Part shown: positions 46,231 through 58,191 of the stretch, in pieces
How positions within the stretch are numbered: position 1 is the stretch's first letter
How the letters are laid out: each line of letters starts with the position of its first letter
From: Rhyacophila brunnea
Lineage: Eukaryota; Arthropoda; Insecta; Trichoptera; Rhyacophilidae
DNA: 64,000 nt
Assembly (NCBI GenBank): GCA_022495005.1
Contig: JAGYXB010001998.1
Span: 124,001-188,000, forward strand
Direction: 5' to 3'
The notes under the pieces: generated by a model
Seen by the model: only the letters and a program-made list of their open reading frames with translations
What the model was told of the DNA's origin: nothing
Database searches by the model: none
Program-made: the position numbers and the translations under genes

Positions 46231-48351
46231 AATGTTTTACGCTCTTAATTTTAGTTTCGTTATTAATAATTAGTATCGTTCACAACTCTTTCACTCCGTA
46301 TCCCATTTTTCACTTCCATGCTCGATTTGTATTTGTTTTTCTACTCTCGAGTCGTGAGGGCCGACGTTGCCTCTTTAAATGGCGACCCTAGACTGACTTT
46401 TTTTTATCGAACAGTGTTGGCATCCTTCCCTTACATACTCCTTATTATTAAATTCCTTTGGCTATCGTCTCTTTTATTCGGCAAATCGCATTCTTCTCTG
46501 ACATGCTGTTATTATAATTAGATACAATTCTTACGTGTTAAGTACATGTTGAATATTTTGACAGTTAATCAAGGAATTTTGTACGTACGTACGCTCATTA
46601 TTGACTAGAGGTCAGGTGACATGGTTACATCTAACAATTACGTAATTTAGACTATCGGGAGAAGCCCAATAATCATGGGTGTAACAGTACCCACAGATTT
46701 TTTATTGGCATCCTTAGATAACGTTGAAAAAGATTTAATTTGGCTATCTACGTATTTGTCTTAACCCATGCATGGTGTAAATGAGGACATTATATTTGCT
46801 ACTAAGTAAGATATAATAGGTATTACGTATCCCTGCTCTAAGAAATCGAGATAACTAGTTGTTTGTTCTCCAACCAGGTGAATAACTAAAATGCTATCGG
46901 GCATGCTAATAATTTGGAGGGCAATTATTAGTAGATGCATTCTACCAAAATACACTATACTTGCATGAGGTGAGTTCGGTGGACGTTGTTTTATGAATAC
47001 TTTTGTTTTAGGATATATTTAATTATTCACTCTGTTTATTTCCTGCTATAGGTATACGTAAGCAATTATAATAAATGTCATAAACAATTTAGATTGCAAA
47101 TAACGACGTACGATTTTGATGCCCCTACTACATATGAACTGTCCACAAAAACAATTGGCACCGACAAATTACTAACAAAACACATAATTAAATTTTATAA
47201 ATAATGACTGAAAGTACTATACTTACTTAATTTTGTAATTTTAAAATAAAATATCGCAGGATCAGTGTTACCAACTGTCATTCATAAAAATATGCCAGGT
47301 GGGGTATGAAAATAAGCTAGATGACGAGAATGGCTAGATTTTCTCAAAATTAACAAAAATTCAAGAAACATCATTTTTTTAAATCATAATTATTCATAAT
47401 AAATCTTAATTAAGTCATAATTATTCTTGTTTTTTCTAGACACAATTATTGTAGATTTTTTTTCATTACAAAACTGATTACAAGAGTCGAAAAAATAAAA
47501 ATCAATCCGGATCCGAAATTTAGTTGAATTGAAATTGAATATAAAATATTTAATTGTTCCAAATAAATCCACGCATTCAAACAATTAAATTTTTTTTTTT
47601 TTGCATAAATTATAAAAAACATATTTTAATTGAAACAGTCCCATTTCTTACAAATCATAATACATAAGTACATACTTACAGCAGAATGTCTACCAACTTA
47701 AAATTTGGAAAATAGTTATCATGAATTTACATTTACAATCGAATAGAACGGAAGTATCTGAATTACAATAATGAAGGTACCTATATTTAATCAAAACTAC
47801 TCATTCATGTTATAGTAGTGGCAGTTTCATGCCCTCTTTTAAATTTACCACAAATCGGTTGCGTAAACGCGTCTCTGGTTGGGATAAGTATACTATTGAT
47901 ATTTGTAAAGATGGTTCTCAAGCAATAGTGAGAAAGATGTTGGGAGTTTTAGCACTTATTCTGCAAGAGCCACCAACTCACAGTCGTTAAATTTTGCAAA
48001 TGCACTAGTGACAAAAAAAACAACAAATTAAAAAAGATGTTATAGAATATATAGGTATGAAGCCGTATAAGTGATAAACTATGTAAAATTTCAACCACTT
48101 CATTCCAGATTATTTAATGTGCAATGAAATGGGTAGATAGTGAACAATACTGGAGATGGCTGGCTATCCAGAGGAAAAGCACTATTGAAACTTATGAACT
48201 TCGTAGTGACTTATTGGTCTTCTTGAAGACACACAATACTTATATTATTATTTTATTTCCGTTTAGTTAGTTTACTACAACATATTTACGCGTAGCATGA
48301 TTTTCTTATTATGCTGCAACGAAGACGCTACACCCAATAAGTGATAATAAT
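46231..48351. other. no feature recognised
   Basis: AT-rich; only short chance ORFs. A CTATCGGGAGAAGCCCAATA string near 46651 is also present near 3101, suggesting a shared repeat of unknown kind. Confidence 0.35.
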
Positions 48352-48359
48352 ATTGTGCC

Positions 48360-48895
48360 TAGAGTTGGATTTCGGGAATTCTCGAGAATTTTTTTGAGAT
48401 TTTCCATCCCGGATCTCGAGAATCTTTTCTCGGGATTCGGTTTTTCTTTATTATCAAATATTAATTGAAAAAACGATTTTCTCATGAACAAAGTGGACAG
48501 AAAACACAAAACGTTTAAAGACTGACACGACTGACTGACGGGACGTTAAACACAAGTAAGCCAACGTCGACTCAAAATGAGCGCAATTTTTGCAACATCA
48601 GCGAATTTTGTGTCTCAAAAGCGTACACGATTGTCAGACGGAGCGATTGACAGTTTGTGTTTTTGAAATTCTATTTTAATAAGTAATGTTTTGAATTATT
48701 TTTGTTTTCCTACTTCTATTTTGTTTGTCTTCTTACATAAATATATATTTAAAAAAATTGTGAATTTGTCTGTTTTTACACTGATTTTAGGATTTTTACA
48801 GGCTTTTTTTAAATTTTCCGATACCTTGAGAATTCTTTTCTGGAAATTCCGATTCTCGAGATTGAGATTTTCTCGGGAAATACCCAACTCTAATT
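48360..48895 (+). mobile_element. hAT deletion derivative retaining the transposase 3' end
   Basis: The ends are TAGAGTTGGATTTCGGG and, inverted, AGAGTTGGGTATTTCCCG; both continue into CTCGAG-rich stretches. ATTGTGCC occurs at 48352-48359 and 48896-48903, a perfect 8-bp duplication. It is internally deleted: only the C-terminal part of a transposase (48561-48686) remains. Confidence 0.8.
48561..48686 (+). pseudogene. hAT transposase C-terminal remnant
   Basis: One frame reads PTSTQNERNF, the next ANFVSQKRTRLSDGAIDSLCF, and a third LKFYFNK followed by TAA. Together these match the hAT dimerisation domain signature (P.TS..SER.FS..G..V...R.RLS...I..L.FL...F). Two one-base changes separate the frames, so no protein is made. 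Confidence 0.75.
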
Positions 48896-49474
48896 ATTGT
48901 GCCTGATATCAAGATGATTTGCTTCATGGACACAAAATGGTTAAGAACTGCATTCACTTATATTTTTTATGAGTTATGTTTTAAAAATAATTAAATACCT
49001 ACTAAATAAATAATTAATATATTTTCGCATTTTTTTAAAAGTTTTATTGAATATGTATTTAACTATCCTATAAAATAAACAAGGTGTTATATTGCAAAAA
49101 AAGTTTGGGAAGCCCCGAGTCTATATTTAAGTTACAATTAAATTAAAACAATGAAAAAAACAAGTCGAAAGTGTTGTTTTTCTTGATTATGTATCAGTTT
49201 ACGTCACAGATGACGGATGAGTATGTTTGCTCATAATTACTGACCTCTTGTGATTAGTGGTAATTAAGTATGCACTAAAGTGTTATTATTAAATGACGTC
49301 TTATAATTATTGGGTTTACAAAGTATAAATAAAGTACCTACAATAATTTCATAATGGTTTATTTCGCCCACCCATTACGTATGGCGTACTTTACAGTACC
49401 TACCTATGCTAGTTTGATAAGGTAAATGAGATATTAATTGCAGGATTATTGACAAATTCTTAACCCACCATTTT

Positions 49475-49627
49475 CTTCGGTCTTTCAAACGGGTAAATGC
49501 AGAGTGTTGGAGCGGAACTCGGAGATGAAGCGCGGTGTAGTAGAGAAATTGGGTTTTGCCCGGAGCACGGATTTTTTCAAATGTGCTCAACTGCTCCAGA
49601 TTTTCGACTATTTCTTGCTCTAAATTT
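49475..49627 (-). other. weak candidate coding exon
   Basis: The minus strand has an open segment EQEIVENLEQLSTFEKIR... after a possible acceptor (AAATTTAG) and before a possible weak donor (GGTTAAG). Its composition is more protein-like than its surroundings. I recognise no family; it may equally be transposon debris. Confidence 0.2.
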
Positions 49628-49677
49628 AATTTGAAATGATATTATAAAATTTAAAAAAAATGGGTTCTTGACTATTT

Positions 49678-49793
49678 AGTGGAAGCCAGCAGCAAACAAA
49701 TTTTAAAAATAGCCAATATACCTACTGGATTATTTGTTAGGTTAGGTTAAGCTATCATTCTTGAATTCACGAAATTTGCCGAAATCGGCTATA
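49678..49793 (-). repeat. family C fragment
   Basis: The reverse complement carries CCTAACCTAACAAATAATCC, then a TTTGTTTGCTGC.GGCTT segment, as in the family C interior at 14262-14335. Confidence 0.7.
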
Positions 49794-51212
49794 AAAATTG
49801 CCGCTGCTCCCGTCTAAACAGACTTGTACCAAAAATATATATAAAATAAAATACATCTGCCAAATGGAGACCCTTCAGAGATTATTCCGGAGCCGGCTTC
49901 TGGTAGTCTTATATCTAGGAATTAGCTGCAATTTAAGAATAATAATATTAAGTTCTATTTTATATGTCTGTACAAATTTGACAAGCTTAAAGCATTGTAA
50001 ATTGTAACCAAATACCAGATGTGACGCATGTTAGCTGACTAAAATTTCGAGAAGATCACATAGCACCTCCGCCAGCGACGGCTTCAGGTCAAAGAAAAAG
50101 CCATCGATGAGTGGAAGTGAATGACGGTACTCGTTGTTTAACTGATAGTCGCAGGTAACTCACTGGGCCATGTGTTGGGCTGCGTTCAAAATTGGGCTGA
50201 TCATAAAGTATCATTTGTCAAAGTGTGAATCATGAAAATGCGTTCACCCCCTAAAAGCCAGCGCTGATGTAACCCATCATGGGCTGCCACGTCAGGTTAT
50301 AGTAACATCTTAGGTGTTCACCACTAGTATTTACATCACCGTTTTTAAGTGTTTAAACACGGTAGGTATGCATGCAGACGGAGAGAAGACGTCGAACGCA
50401 CCGAAATGCTGTGGATTCAACGATTGTCCTCGGGAATAGCACGCAAATATTATGAGAAATGCTATCCGCTGATATCTATAGCTGCACCGCCCGCCGTCAC
50501 AAAGTGGTGATGTCTAGGTCAGCACTAAAAAATAAATAGGTACTTACTGACTTCTGGACGATACCTATGTTTTATATTTATATCCTACGGAGATCAGTCA
50601 GAGGTTAGGTTATTGATTTTCATCACGATGGGATGTTAAAAATAATAATTATTGGAAAGCACTAATTTTATTATTCCCCAAGAAAAATTTGATTTTATAA
50701 AATCCCTGTAAAAACGGATGTGATTTATACTGGAAAACTCATTAGCATAAAATTATTTGTTTTTCATTTTGTTTATGGCTACTTGTGAATAATATAATAT
50801 AAGAATGAAATATATAAAATGTGTAGGTACATATATTTATTATGACAATCGGTAAATATAATAATATTATTAAGTAGGTAATAGATAATAATATTATCCA
50901 TCTCTGCGTAAATATTATAATCATTACAGCAAAGATCACCACCATTAATTATTAATAATGAATATTGTTTGATTATAATTAAATTGTATAAGAATAATAT
51001 TAATATATTTGTTTAAATTAAAATCAAAAGATAGCAGGCAGTGGCCTCATAATAGTTTTGTTTTATTAAATTAGAATACGCTTGAAGGGGGTCTGAGCTA
51101 ATAAATACATATGTACTGGGGACCATAGAAAAATTACTTAAAATATTGTTAACATTCTGTTGGTGGTACATACTAGAATTTTACTTTACGATATCACTGG
51201 ATCGCAATAAAT
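49794..51212. other. no feature recognised
   Basis: The part at 50030-50520 has more even base composition but no significant ORF; the remainder is AT-rich. Confidence 0.35.
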
Positions 51213-51220
51213 AGTATAAT

Positions 51221-51635
51221 CATGGCCCCCACACCCTGAAGCGGGCCCCCAGGCCAGGATTTTTGGCGGGGCCCCCTACCTATCGCTTAAGATAAAGGCA
51301 GTGTGACGCTCTAGATTAGCGTGTTCCAACTGGTGTACCCTGTAAAATTAATGTGTGTGTATATTTAGTGTTTTTTTGTATATGTTAATACGTCCATTTG
51401 AATCACGGAGTTGTCGAATTTCGATCCAAAATTAAAAATTGTATCGTACAACCACATAATTTTAAATAATATCATTATTGAAGAAATATAGCGCCACAGG
51501 CCACTTTTTTACTATTAGAGAGAATTTGTGATGTGTGTTTATATCACTTATCTGGTCGACTCCCCACGCCGGGCCCTTCCTGAGCCCTGGCCCCCAGGCT
51601 AGAGCCCTGTCAGACCCCCCTTTGTGGGGGCCATG
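51221..51635. mobile_element. family G MITE
   Basis: CATGGCCCCCACA at the left is mirrored by TGTGGGGGCCATG at the right (one extra base apart). AGTATAAT (51213-51220) and AGTATAAG (51636-51643) suggest an 8-bp duplication with one change. The subterminal parts are rich in GGGCCCCC; the centre is AT-rich. Confidence 0.75.
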
Positions 51636-52636
51636 AGTATAAGTTTATAGCAGCTAAATACGATCCATATAATGTATACTGTGGAGCCATATGATGATGG
51701 CAAGACCTGGGAAGATGCAAGAGGCGACCGACAGGGATTCTTGGACGCTTTATGTGGTGTCCATAATATGCTCTGACTATGGAGTGGATGAAGAATTTTA
51801 ATGTTTTGTACTTACCTCGATGACTTTCAATGTTAATTATTATCTAAATTAGGAGTTAACAAAATGTGTCTTTCGTGGCTTTGTATGTGTCTCGCGAACT
51901 TCTAATCTCCATTATTATTTTAAAATGTGATCCGTTGATGGCTCTCGCATAATTCAAATGTTTTATTATATTATTTTGTTGATAGTTGATAAGAATCAAA
52001 AATAAGATAAGATGCGAAAATAATTATCTTCGTTCCACAGATTAAAATCAAGAAGGCCTAATTATTGCTAATATATAATATTATATTAATATTATGTACC
52101 TAACAATACTAATAAATAATAATTCGACTTATTACATGTTTTATCATTTTTTTCTAAGTGATTATAAGGGGCTGATAGCAGATAAACCAGTAAGTACTGT
52201 GTTTGTTTGGTGGCCCCGTAGTTTTGCGTATGTCTTTATATTATATATCCACTATAAATTCTTATAAATACCAAGTACTAAATTGAAATGATCCCAAAGT
52301 TCACCACATATTTATTTTTAGGAGAAAAATTGTCGACTTTGGATTTGAATGGAACATTGTTTTTGGCAAGAAGAGCTAAAAGAATCTCTCGATTTCGGTT
52401 GGGTGGAAATTCATTTCTTTCTGAGCGGAAAAATTGACGGCACTAAGAAAATGAATGAATTTTGGTGCCGAGAAAAAATTATCTTGACATGCTTTTAACG
52501 AATACCGGTATTTAATATGTGATACCGAAAACCCGGTTTTGATATTTTCATTCGGTATTATTCATCATTAAGTTGGATAATCAGGAACTTACTATAGTTA
52601 ATTTTAATTCTTTGGCGGAAAAAAACGAATAGGTAC

Positions 52637-52690
52637 CAGCGCTTGAAATGGTACAGTTTACGAACCGGAGCGCTCGAATATTTTCTGAAG
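52637..52690 (+). repeat. family B left-end fragment
   Basis: CAGCGCTTGAAATGG, then ACGAACCGGAGCGCTCGA; the remaining part of the element is absent. Confidence 0.65.
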
Positions 52691-53149
52691 TTCTGGGCGA
52701 GAAAGGGAAAGAGAAGCTAAAAAACACCCTCTAAGCATGAATCTGGGACGATTTTTTAAAAAAAGAAAAGCGAAATAATGGCTCTAGCAAAGACATTTTG
52801 GGCTCTAGTCTGATTCTACACGGAATTTTTTGCCAAAGCTAAAAAAACCGTAAATTTAAACCCAGAGGGATGCTTGTCATATTTATTATACTGGTAGGTA
52901 CCGGATTTATTTCATAAATAGTTGGCAACCCTGTCTCAATATTCGCAAAGATTACCAATAGCAATAGGTATTTAATTTACAACGCGTATTCTCCGCTAGA
53001 GGATTGTGTTTTGATTTATCTAGCTATACCTGGCAAGTTGTAATCAGTAAGATAAGAATAAAATATATAATTGGTAATAACAGGGGCGCTCACAAGGGTG
53101 GGGAGTCCTCGGGTACGGACCCCCCCAGGATATAAAAAAAATCACAAAT

Positions 53150-53423
53150 TATTTCTCTTCTGCTCTTGAAACACTTTTGCCTGTTACCGCGAGGGATGGT
53201 TTCCAATCCCGGTGTCCTAATGAATTTGAATAATTTACATGCGCCTGTCAATTATCGTGGTCGCAGCTATGATTTATTCTGGATCGGAATCGTTTCCTCG
53301 TGTCAAGCCTATCAGGCACCATTAGCGACAGGTGCAAGATTAGTAAATGCGCTCCCTAAAGACGTAGACATTTTCAATGATGTACTTTGCATTTTGTTTC
53401 TGAAACTTTATTTTTTTGTGTAA
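53150..53423 (+). pseudogene. LINE C-terminal fragment (Jockey/CR1-like)
   Basis: The frame starting 53166 reads NLHAPVNYRGRSYDLFWI, then GARLVNALPKDVDIFND and a hydrophobic end with stop. The pattern R.RSYDLF...RL.N.LP.D.DIF is the usual C-terminus of Jockey/CR1-type LINE ORF2 proteins. The upstream RT is missing. Confidence 0.5.
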
Positions 53424-53647
53424 AATTGTATGTTTTTTGTTTACAAAATTTTATTTTTCTGTATTAAATTGTACGTACCTAAGTATGTTTTGATTTTATT
53501 CTCTTTTTTTTTCTCTTTTGTGAGGTAATATTAATTTGTTATAATGTAAATCTCGTGTTGTGTGTACGTCTTGAATTTAGATTTGAGTCGCCTATTTCCA
53601 AAGTTCACCTTATTTGGTTTAGAGATATTCACGAAAAACGTATATTA

Positions 53648-54036
53648 AACCTCTACATGAAAAAAAAAAATCTTTTTTTAATCAAATTGAAATAAATATA
53701 TGCTTGCGAAAACACATCGTTTTCTAAAATATCATACACAGTTTTTGAAATATTTAAAGATTTGTCAAGGACAAAGATGACTTTTGACACAAGTTTTATG
53801 GACTTGGTGCATTTTGGCAATGTTTTTATGGACAAGGTGAGTTACGGTAAATCGTGTATGGAACCTCTACATGAAAAAAATAAATTTCGCTTTTTTTAAT
53901 CAAATTGAAATAAATATATGCTTTCGAAAAACACATCGTTTTCTAAAATATCATACACCGTTTTTGAAATATTTAAAGATTTGTCATGGACAAAATGACT
54001 TTTGACACAGTTTTATGGACAAGACGCATTTTGGAA
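53648..54036 (+). repeat. 214-bp tandem duplication
   Basis: Unit 1 starts AACCTCTACATG at 53648 and unit 2 the same at 53862. Shared internal blocks include AAATAAATATATGCTT, ACACATCGTTTTCTAAAAT and TTTGAAATATTTAAAGATTTG. Unit 2 stops near 54036, and it differs by small indels. Confidence 0.85.
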
Positions 54037-54239
54037 TTGGGCGCTGTTTGTCAACCGCTATACTAGCTGCAAAAGACTACTATTGGAAACGTTTATAGAA
54101 TATGTATGTGCCCCTTTGAATAAGCAATATAACTGCATATTCAGTTCATTTTTGGTCAAAACTGGACAATATGAAGTTTGGAAATAGGCGACTCATTTGT
54201 TATGTCCACAATGTTTTGTTTTCTTAAATATATAAATAA

Positions 54240-54400
54240 ATAAATTACCTCATTACTGAGGGTTGTGACCCTGACTATTCCCGCCGAGAAACCTTCTCCA
54301 CAGTTTTGGTTCACCCAGGGCCCGTCACATTGACAGAAAATGTATTGATACCTGGTATCGGTATCGTATCGAAGGAAAGTATTAAAGCGACGGGGCACGG
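54240..54400 (-). repeat. possible LINE 3' end
   Basis: The minus strand has GAGAAGGTTTCTCGGCGGG and then an ATTTATTTATTTATATATTT tail, resembling the 3' UTR and microsatellite tail of a non-LTR element. There is no coding part. Confidence 0.3.
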
Positions 54401-55106
54401 TAAGTAGCTAACAGGGGATGTGAAAGGTAATTTGAAACTTAATGGCTCCGGCTAGTTTTGGATAGTCCTCCCCCCCTCTCTACTAACATATCTATTAATA
54501 AATTATAACATTGCGAATATCATTTTCGAAATGGACCCCTCAAACAGGGGCGGCTCTACCTTAAGGATTCGTAGGGACCATCCCCACATCCGTATCATGT
54601 AAAAAATATACTTCAGATATTTTTATTATTGGACATAATATACCTACTTCATAATATGATTAATAATGAACTACTTATTTAATTATTTATTTTATCCATC
54701 TGAAACCGTTGATATTTTATAGAGATATTTACTACTATCATACAAATAAATAAAGCAATGTCGTCATAATGATTACGAGGTAATAAAATAATTAATTAAA
54801 TGCCCACCATTCCATCCCGTCGTCGCGGTACAAATCCCGTTCTACAAAGAATTGCGAATGCATTGGCGTTAGTATGCGTAACCGGGGAGCTATTAATTCA
54901 AGACCATCGTCTATAATAATTAGATATTATTAATTAAATTAATATTTTTAAGTTCGTTTTTTAGATGTGGTTAAGTAACGAGTCAAATAATCATATTTAT
55001 TCAGAAAAAATAGGTAAGTACCTGGTACTCATTTCCAATTAAATCATATTATTATAAGTAGCTTGCTTGGTACATAATGTATAATATGAGAAATTAGGTA
55101 GGTACC
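54401..55106. other. no gene recognised
   Basis: CAGGGGCGGCTCTACC at 54545 looks like a hAT-type element end, but I found no partner. The rest is AT-rich. Confidence 0.35.
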
Positions 55107-55108
55107 TA

Positions 55109-55279
55109 GACTCCGATTTCTATAAGCTGGCGTACACGTCTTCGCGTCGCATTGACGATTGAGTTGGCGGGGGGCGGACGTAATGCAGTGTTAAGATGCT
55201 GAAGCGGGGGGAATTTAGTTCCACTAATTCTATAAAAGAACCGTGATGACGTGTACGCCAGCTAATAGAAATCGGACTC
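55109..55279 (+). mobile_element. family F MITE, copy 1 (5' of SDR gene 1)
   Basis: This 171-bp element is flanked by TA (55107-55108 and 55280-55281). The ends GACTCCGATTTCTATAAGCT and AGCTAATAGAAATCGGACTC form long inverted repeats extending through GGCGTACACGTC. TA duplication points to Tc1/mariner-type mobilisation. Confidence 0.9.
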
Positions 55280-55645
55280 TATGTATATTTAATAATTAAC
55301 GGTTAAACCCCACCACCTAGAAAGTCGTCGAACCGCCACTGCCCTCACACTAATTTTCTGTGTACGCACCTGAGTAATAAACAGATTCAAATAATCAATA
55401 CCCTTTTCAATACAAAGTCGAGATTGAAAGAAGTGGCCGGCAGCGTACGATACTTTGCGCTATACTTACAATAGCACCATTTATTTTTCACCTGTTACCG
55501 GACCAGTATCTTTATCTATGCGGACAGTGAAGCCGCGGATCGGGTGTATTTATCGAAGCAAATTCTAATAATTCGATTGGACCTGTCAGTTATTCGTGTA
55601 TCGTCAATACCTACGTGTATATAAATAAATACCCACAAACTGAAA

Positions 55646-56419
55646 ATGGATTTTTCCGGCAAAGTAGTTCTAATTACCGGGGCAAGTTCTGGAATCGGAG
55701 CCGCTACTGCAGTCCATATGGCTAAACTCGGCGCATCGCTGTCATTGACAGGAAGAAATCTAGATAACCTCACGAAAGTTGCAGAAGAGTGTGAAAAATT
55801 AGGATCTAAATTGAAACCGTTTACAATCACCGGAGATTTGAGCGTAGAAGCTGACGTTCAAAACATTTTGGATTCGACAATCAAACAATTTCAAAAATTA
55901 GATGTTCTTGTAAATAATGCCGGTATACTAGAGATGGGCAGCATAGAACATACCAGCATGGATCAATACGACCGAGTAATGAATACAAACGTCCGTTCCA
56001 TTTATCAGTTAACGATGTTAGCAGTTCCTCACCTGATAAAAACGCAAGGAAATATTGTAAATGTCTCCAGTGTTAACGGGATTCGAGCATTCGCCAATGT
56101 ATTGGTATATTGTGTTTCAAAGTCTGCATTGGATCAGTTCACTCGGTGCACTGCCTTGGAACTCGCTTCGAAGAATGTCAGAGTGAATTCTGTCAATCCT
56201 GGCGTTATTGTAACGAATATTCATAAAAGAGGTGGCATGGATGAGGAAGCTTACCAAAAATTTCTGGAACATTCTAAAGAAACTCATGCTTTACAGAGAG
56301 CTGGCCAGCCCCATGAAGTTGCTGAGTCAATTTCATTTTTAGCCAGCAGTTCTGCAAGTAATATAACCGGAGTTACACTATCGGTGGATGGAGGAAGACA
56401 TGCTATGTGCCCCCGATAA
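55646..56419 (+). CDS. classical short-chain dehydrogenase/reductase, CG12171/CG31549-like (gene 1)
   Basis: This intronless 257-residue protein is an NAD(P)-dependent oxidoreductase with a Rossmann fold, probably cytosolic: no signal peptide or membrane segment. Cofactor motif TGASSGIG is at 11-18; R37 after the second strand (TGRN) favours NADP(H). NNAG lies at 90-93. The catalytic tetrad is N115, S142, Y155 and K159, with Y-C-V-S-K as the YxxxK motif. PGVIVT at 185-190 and the C-terminal DGGRHAMCPR are typical of the arthropod group. The start is the first ATG after a stop-rich leader. The substrate cannot be predicted. AATAAA occurs at 56641. A paralogue follows 2.6 kb downstream on the same strand. 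Confidence 0.96.
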   Translation: MDFSGKVVLITGASSGIGAATAVHMAKLGASLSLTGRNLDNLTKVAEECEKLGSKLKPFTITGDLSVEADVQNILDSTIKQFQKLDVLVNNAGILEMGSIEHTSMDQYDRVMNTNVRSIYQLTMLAVPHLIKTQGNIVNVSSVNGIRAFANVLVYCVSKSALDQFTRCTALELASKNVRVNSVNPGVIVTNIHKRGGMDEEAYQKFLEHSKETHALQRAGQPHEVAESISFLASSSASNITGVTLSVDGGRHAMCPR

Positions 56420-56762
56420 ATTAAAAATGTGCTACATTTATCTTGATTACCAACGTAATATTATACTATTAATAATATGTATAGTTTGCACTCATATAAT
56501 TAAATAGGTAAAAGCCCTTAATAATTATTTTAGATTCACGAAAAATGGCATATTTTAAGTAATCTAATTTTTTTAATATATTTTTTATTTATAGAATATG
56601 TAGAAAATTGGGGTAAAATATTCAATTTTGATTCATTTCAAATAAATGTAAAATTGTGACTTATTTTTATTTGGCTTTTTATTTAATTCCTATGAAAAAA
56701 AATAATATGTAGACGTATGAGAGGCTTGCAGAGATTTGTTTTTATTATTCCATATTATACTA

Positions 56763-56940
56763 GACTCCGATTTCTATAAGCTGGCGTACACATCATTGCG
56801 TCGCATTGACGATTGAGTTGGCGGGGGGGCGGACGTAATGCGGTGTTAAGATGCTGAAGCGGGGGAATTTAGGAATTTAGTTTCACTAGTTCATAAAAGA
56901 ACCGTGGTGACGTGTACGCCAGCTTATAGAAATCGGACTC
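56763..56940 (+). mobile_element. family F MITE, copy 2 (3' of SDR gene 1)
   Basis: This 178-bp element has TA flanks (56761-56762 and 56941-56942) and the same ends as 55109-55279, GACTCCGATTTC and GAAATCGGACTC. It has the same orientation as copy 1. Confidence 0.9.
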
Positions 56941-56942
56941 TA

Positions 56943-57490
56943 TATACAAACAGAATCATTATAAATTTTATTTGGTGTATATAATACTTACCTACGTGTA
57001 AAAAAATAACATCAAACAAATAAAATCCTGAATTTGTGATACAAATCGTAGCTTACTAGGTATAACCAAAAACATATTGTCTACGTACAGCTACACCATA
57101 ACTTTGCTTGACAACCTTTTGAGGGTGCAATACAAAAATTTTAAATCACCAAGGTTACATAAATAATTTTTTGACTGATTATTAGCTTCAAAATATGTAG
57201 TGCACGTAATAACAATTCAGCATTTTCCATATATTACTAGCTGTCTTTTCTTACTTAATAATTTTCATTACAAATAATTATCTTCAAATATGCCACTGAT
57301 TCCTGATTGTATTTTATCTCTTATAAGTATGGACCCTTTCTCACTCAATGGGAAGCAGCATTAATGGACATCAATTAAATTACGGCCATATGCGTTACTT
57401 AGAATGGGAACGCGTCTAATGGCCCAAACACATTACCGTCATGCTGTCACGACCATAAGCAACATGTCATAATAACTCCAATTTCTAGTA
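56943..57490. other. no feature recognised
   Basis: AT-rich; no ORF or inverted repeat that I can support. Confidence 0.35.
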
Positions 57491-57708
57491 AAGCCGCGTT
57501 GACACGGTCCAAGTACACTTGGATCGAGTGCCATCCAAGTGACAGCTTCATACTAATTATTCCTATCCAAGTTAACGTGGATGAGTAGGACGCGGTCCAA
57601 GTAGCTTGGATAGGAATAATTAGTATGAAGATCTCTCATAAGAGTGCACTTGGATGGCACTCGGTCCAAGTGTACTTGGATCGTACTTGGACCGTGTCAA
57701 CGCGGCTT
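57491..57708. mobile_element. palindromic MITE, nearly whole-length hairpin
   Basis: The first 26 bases (from AAGCCGCGTTGACACGGTCC) recur inverted at the right end. Inside, ATACTAATTATTCCTATCCAAG (57551 on) is mirrored near 57605-57628, giving nested palindromes. Many GGTCCAAGT/ACTTGGA units occur. The target duplication is unclear. Confidence 0.8.
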
Positions 57709-57897
57709 AACGCATATATTTATCCATTTATTTATAAAAATAAGCCTATGCATAGTACTATTATAGAAATATTATCTTTAAATATAATGTGCAGCATAAT
57801 AGTAGGTACTGGCAATAACGGACACAATAGTATAGACATGTTACTAGAATAATATAGTAAAGTCGTGTAAAGGAAGATTGAGGGTAAATACAATCAG

Positions 57898-58191
57898 CGC
57901 ATCTATTCTATACACAAGACTGCTATCGGCAGCTATCAAGGGTAATTTTTCATATTTTTGTATCGAAATATTGGCACCTATTGTATCAATTACAGTAAGT
58001 TAGTTATAATTGTTACAATACGTGCTATGTTTAAACGGCACCTCTCAAGGCTGTGCTAAATTTTAGAGCGAGATAGACAGTTTTGACTGTTTAGACGGCT
58101 AGCTTATTGTAACAATTATACTACTGCAATACAAACATAATATGATAAACTACCCTCGTTAATAGTCTTGCACCTACGTAGAATAGATGCG
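57898..58191. mobile_element. MITE with CGCATCTATTCTA ends
   Basis: CGCATCTATTCTA (57898-57910) is inverted exactly at 58179-58191, with further matches through CAAGACT. The interior contains GGCACCTCTCAAGGCTGTGC, which has a diverged counterpart near 62439-62460. Confidence 0.7.
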
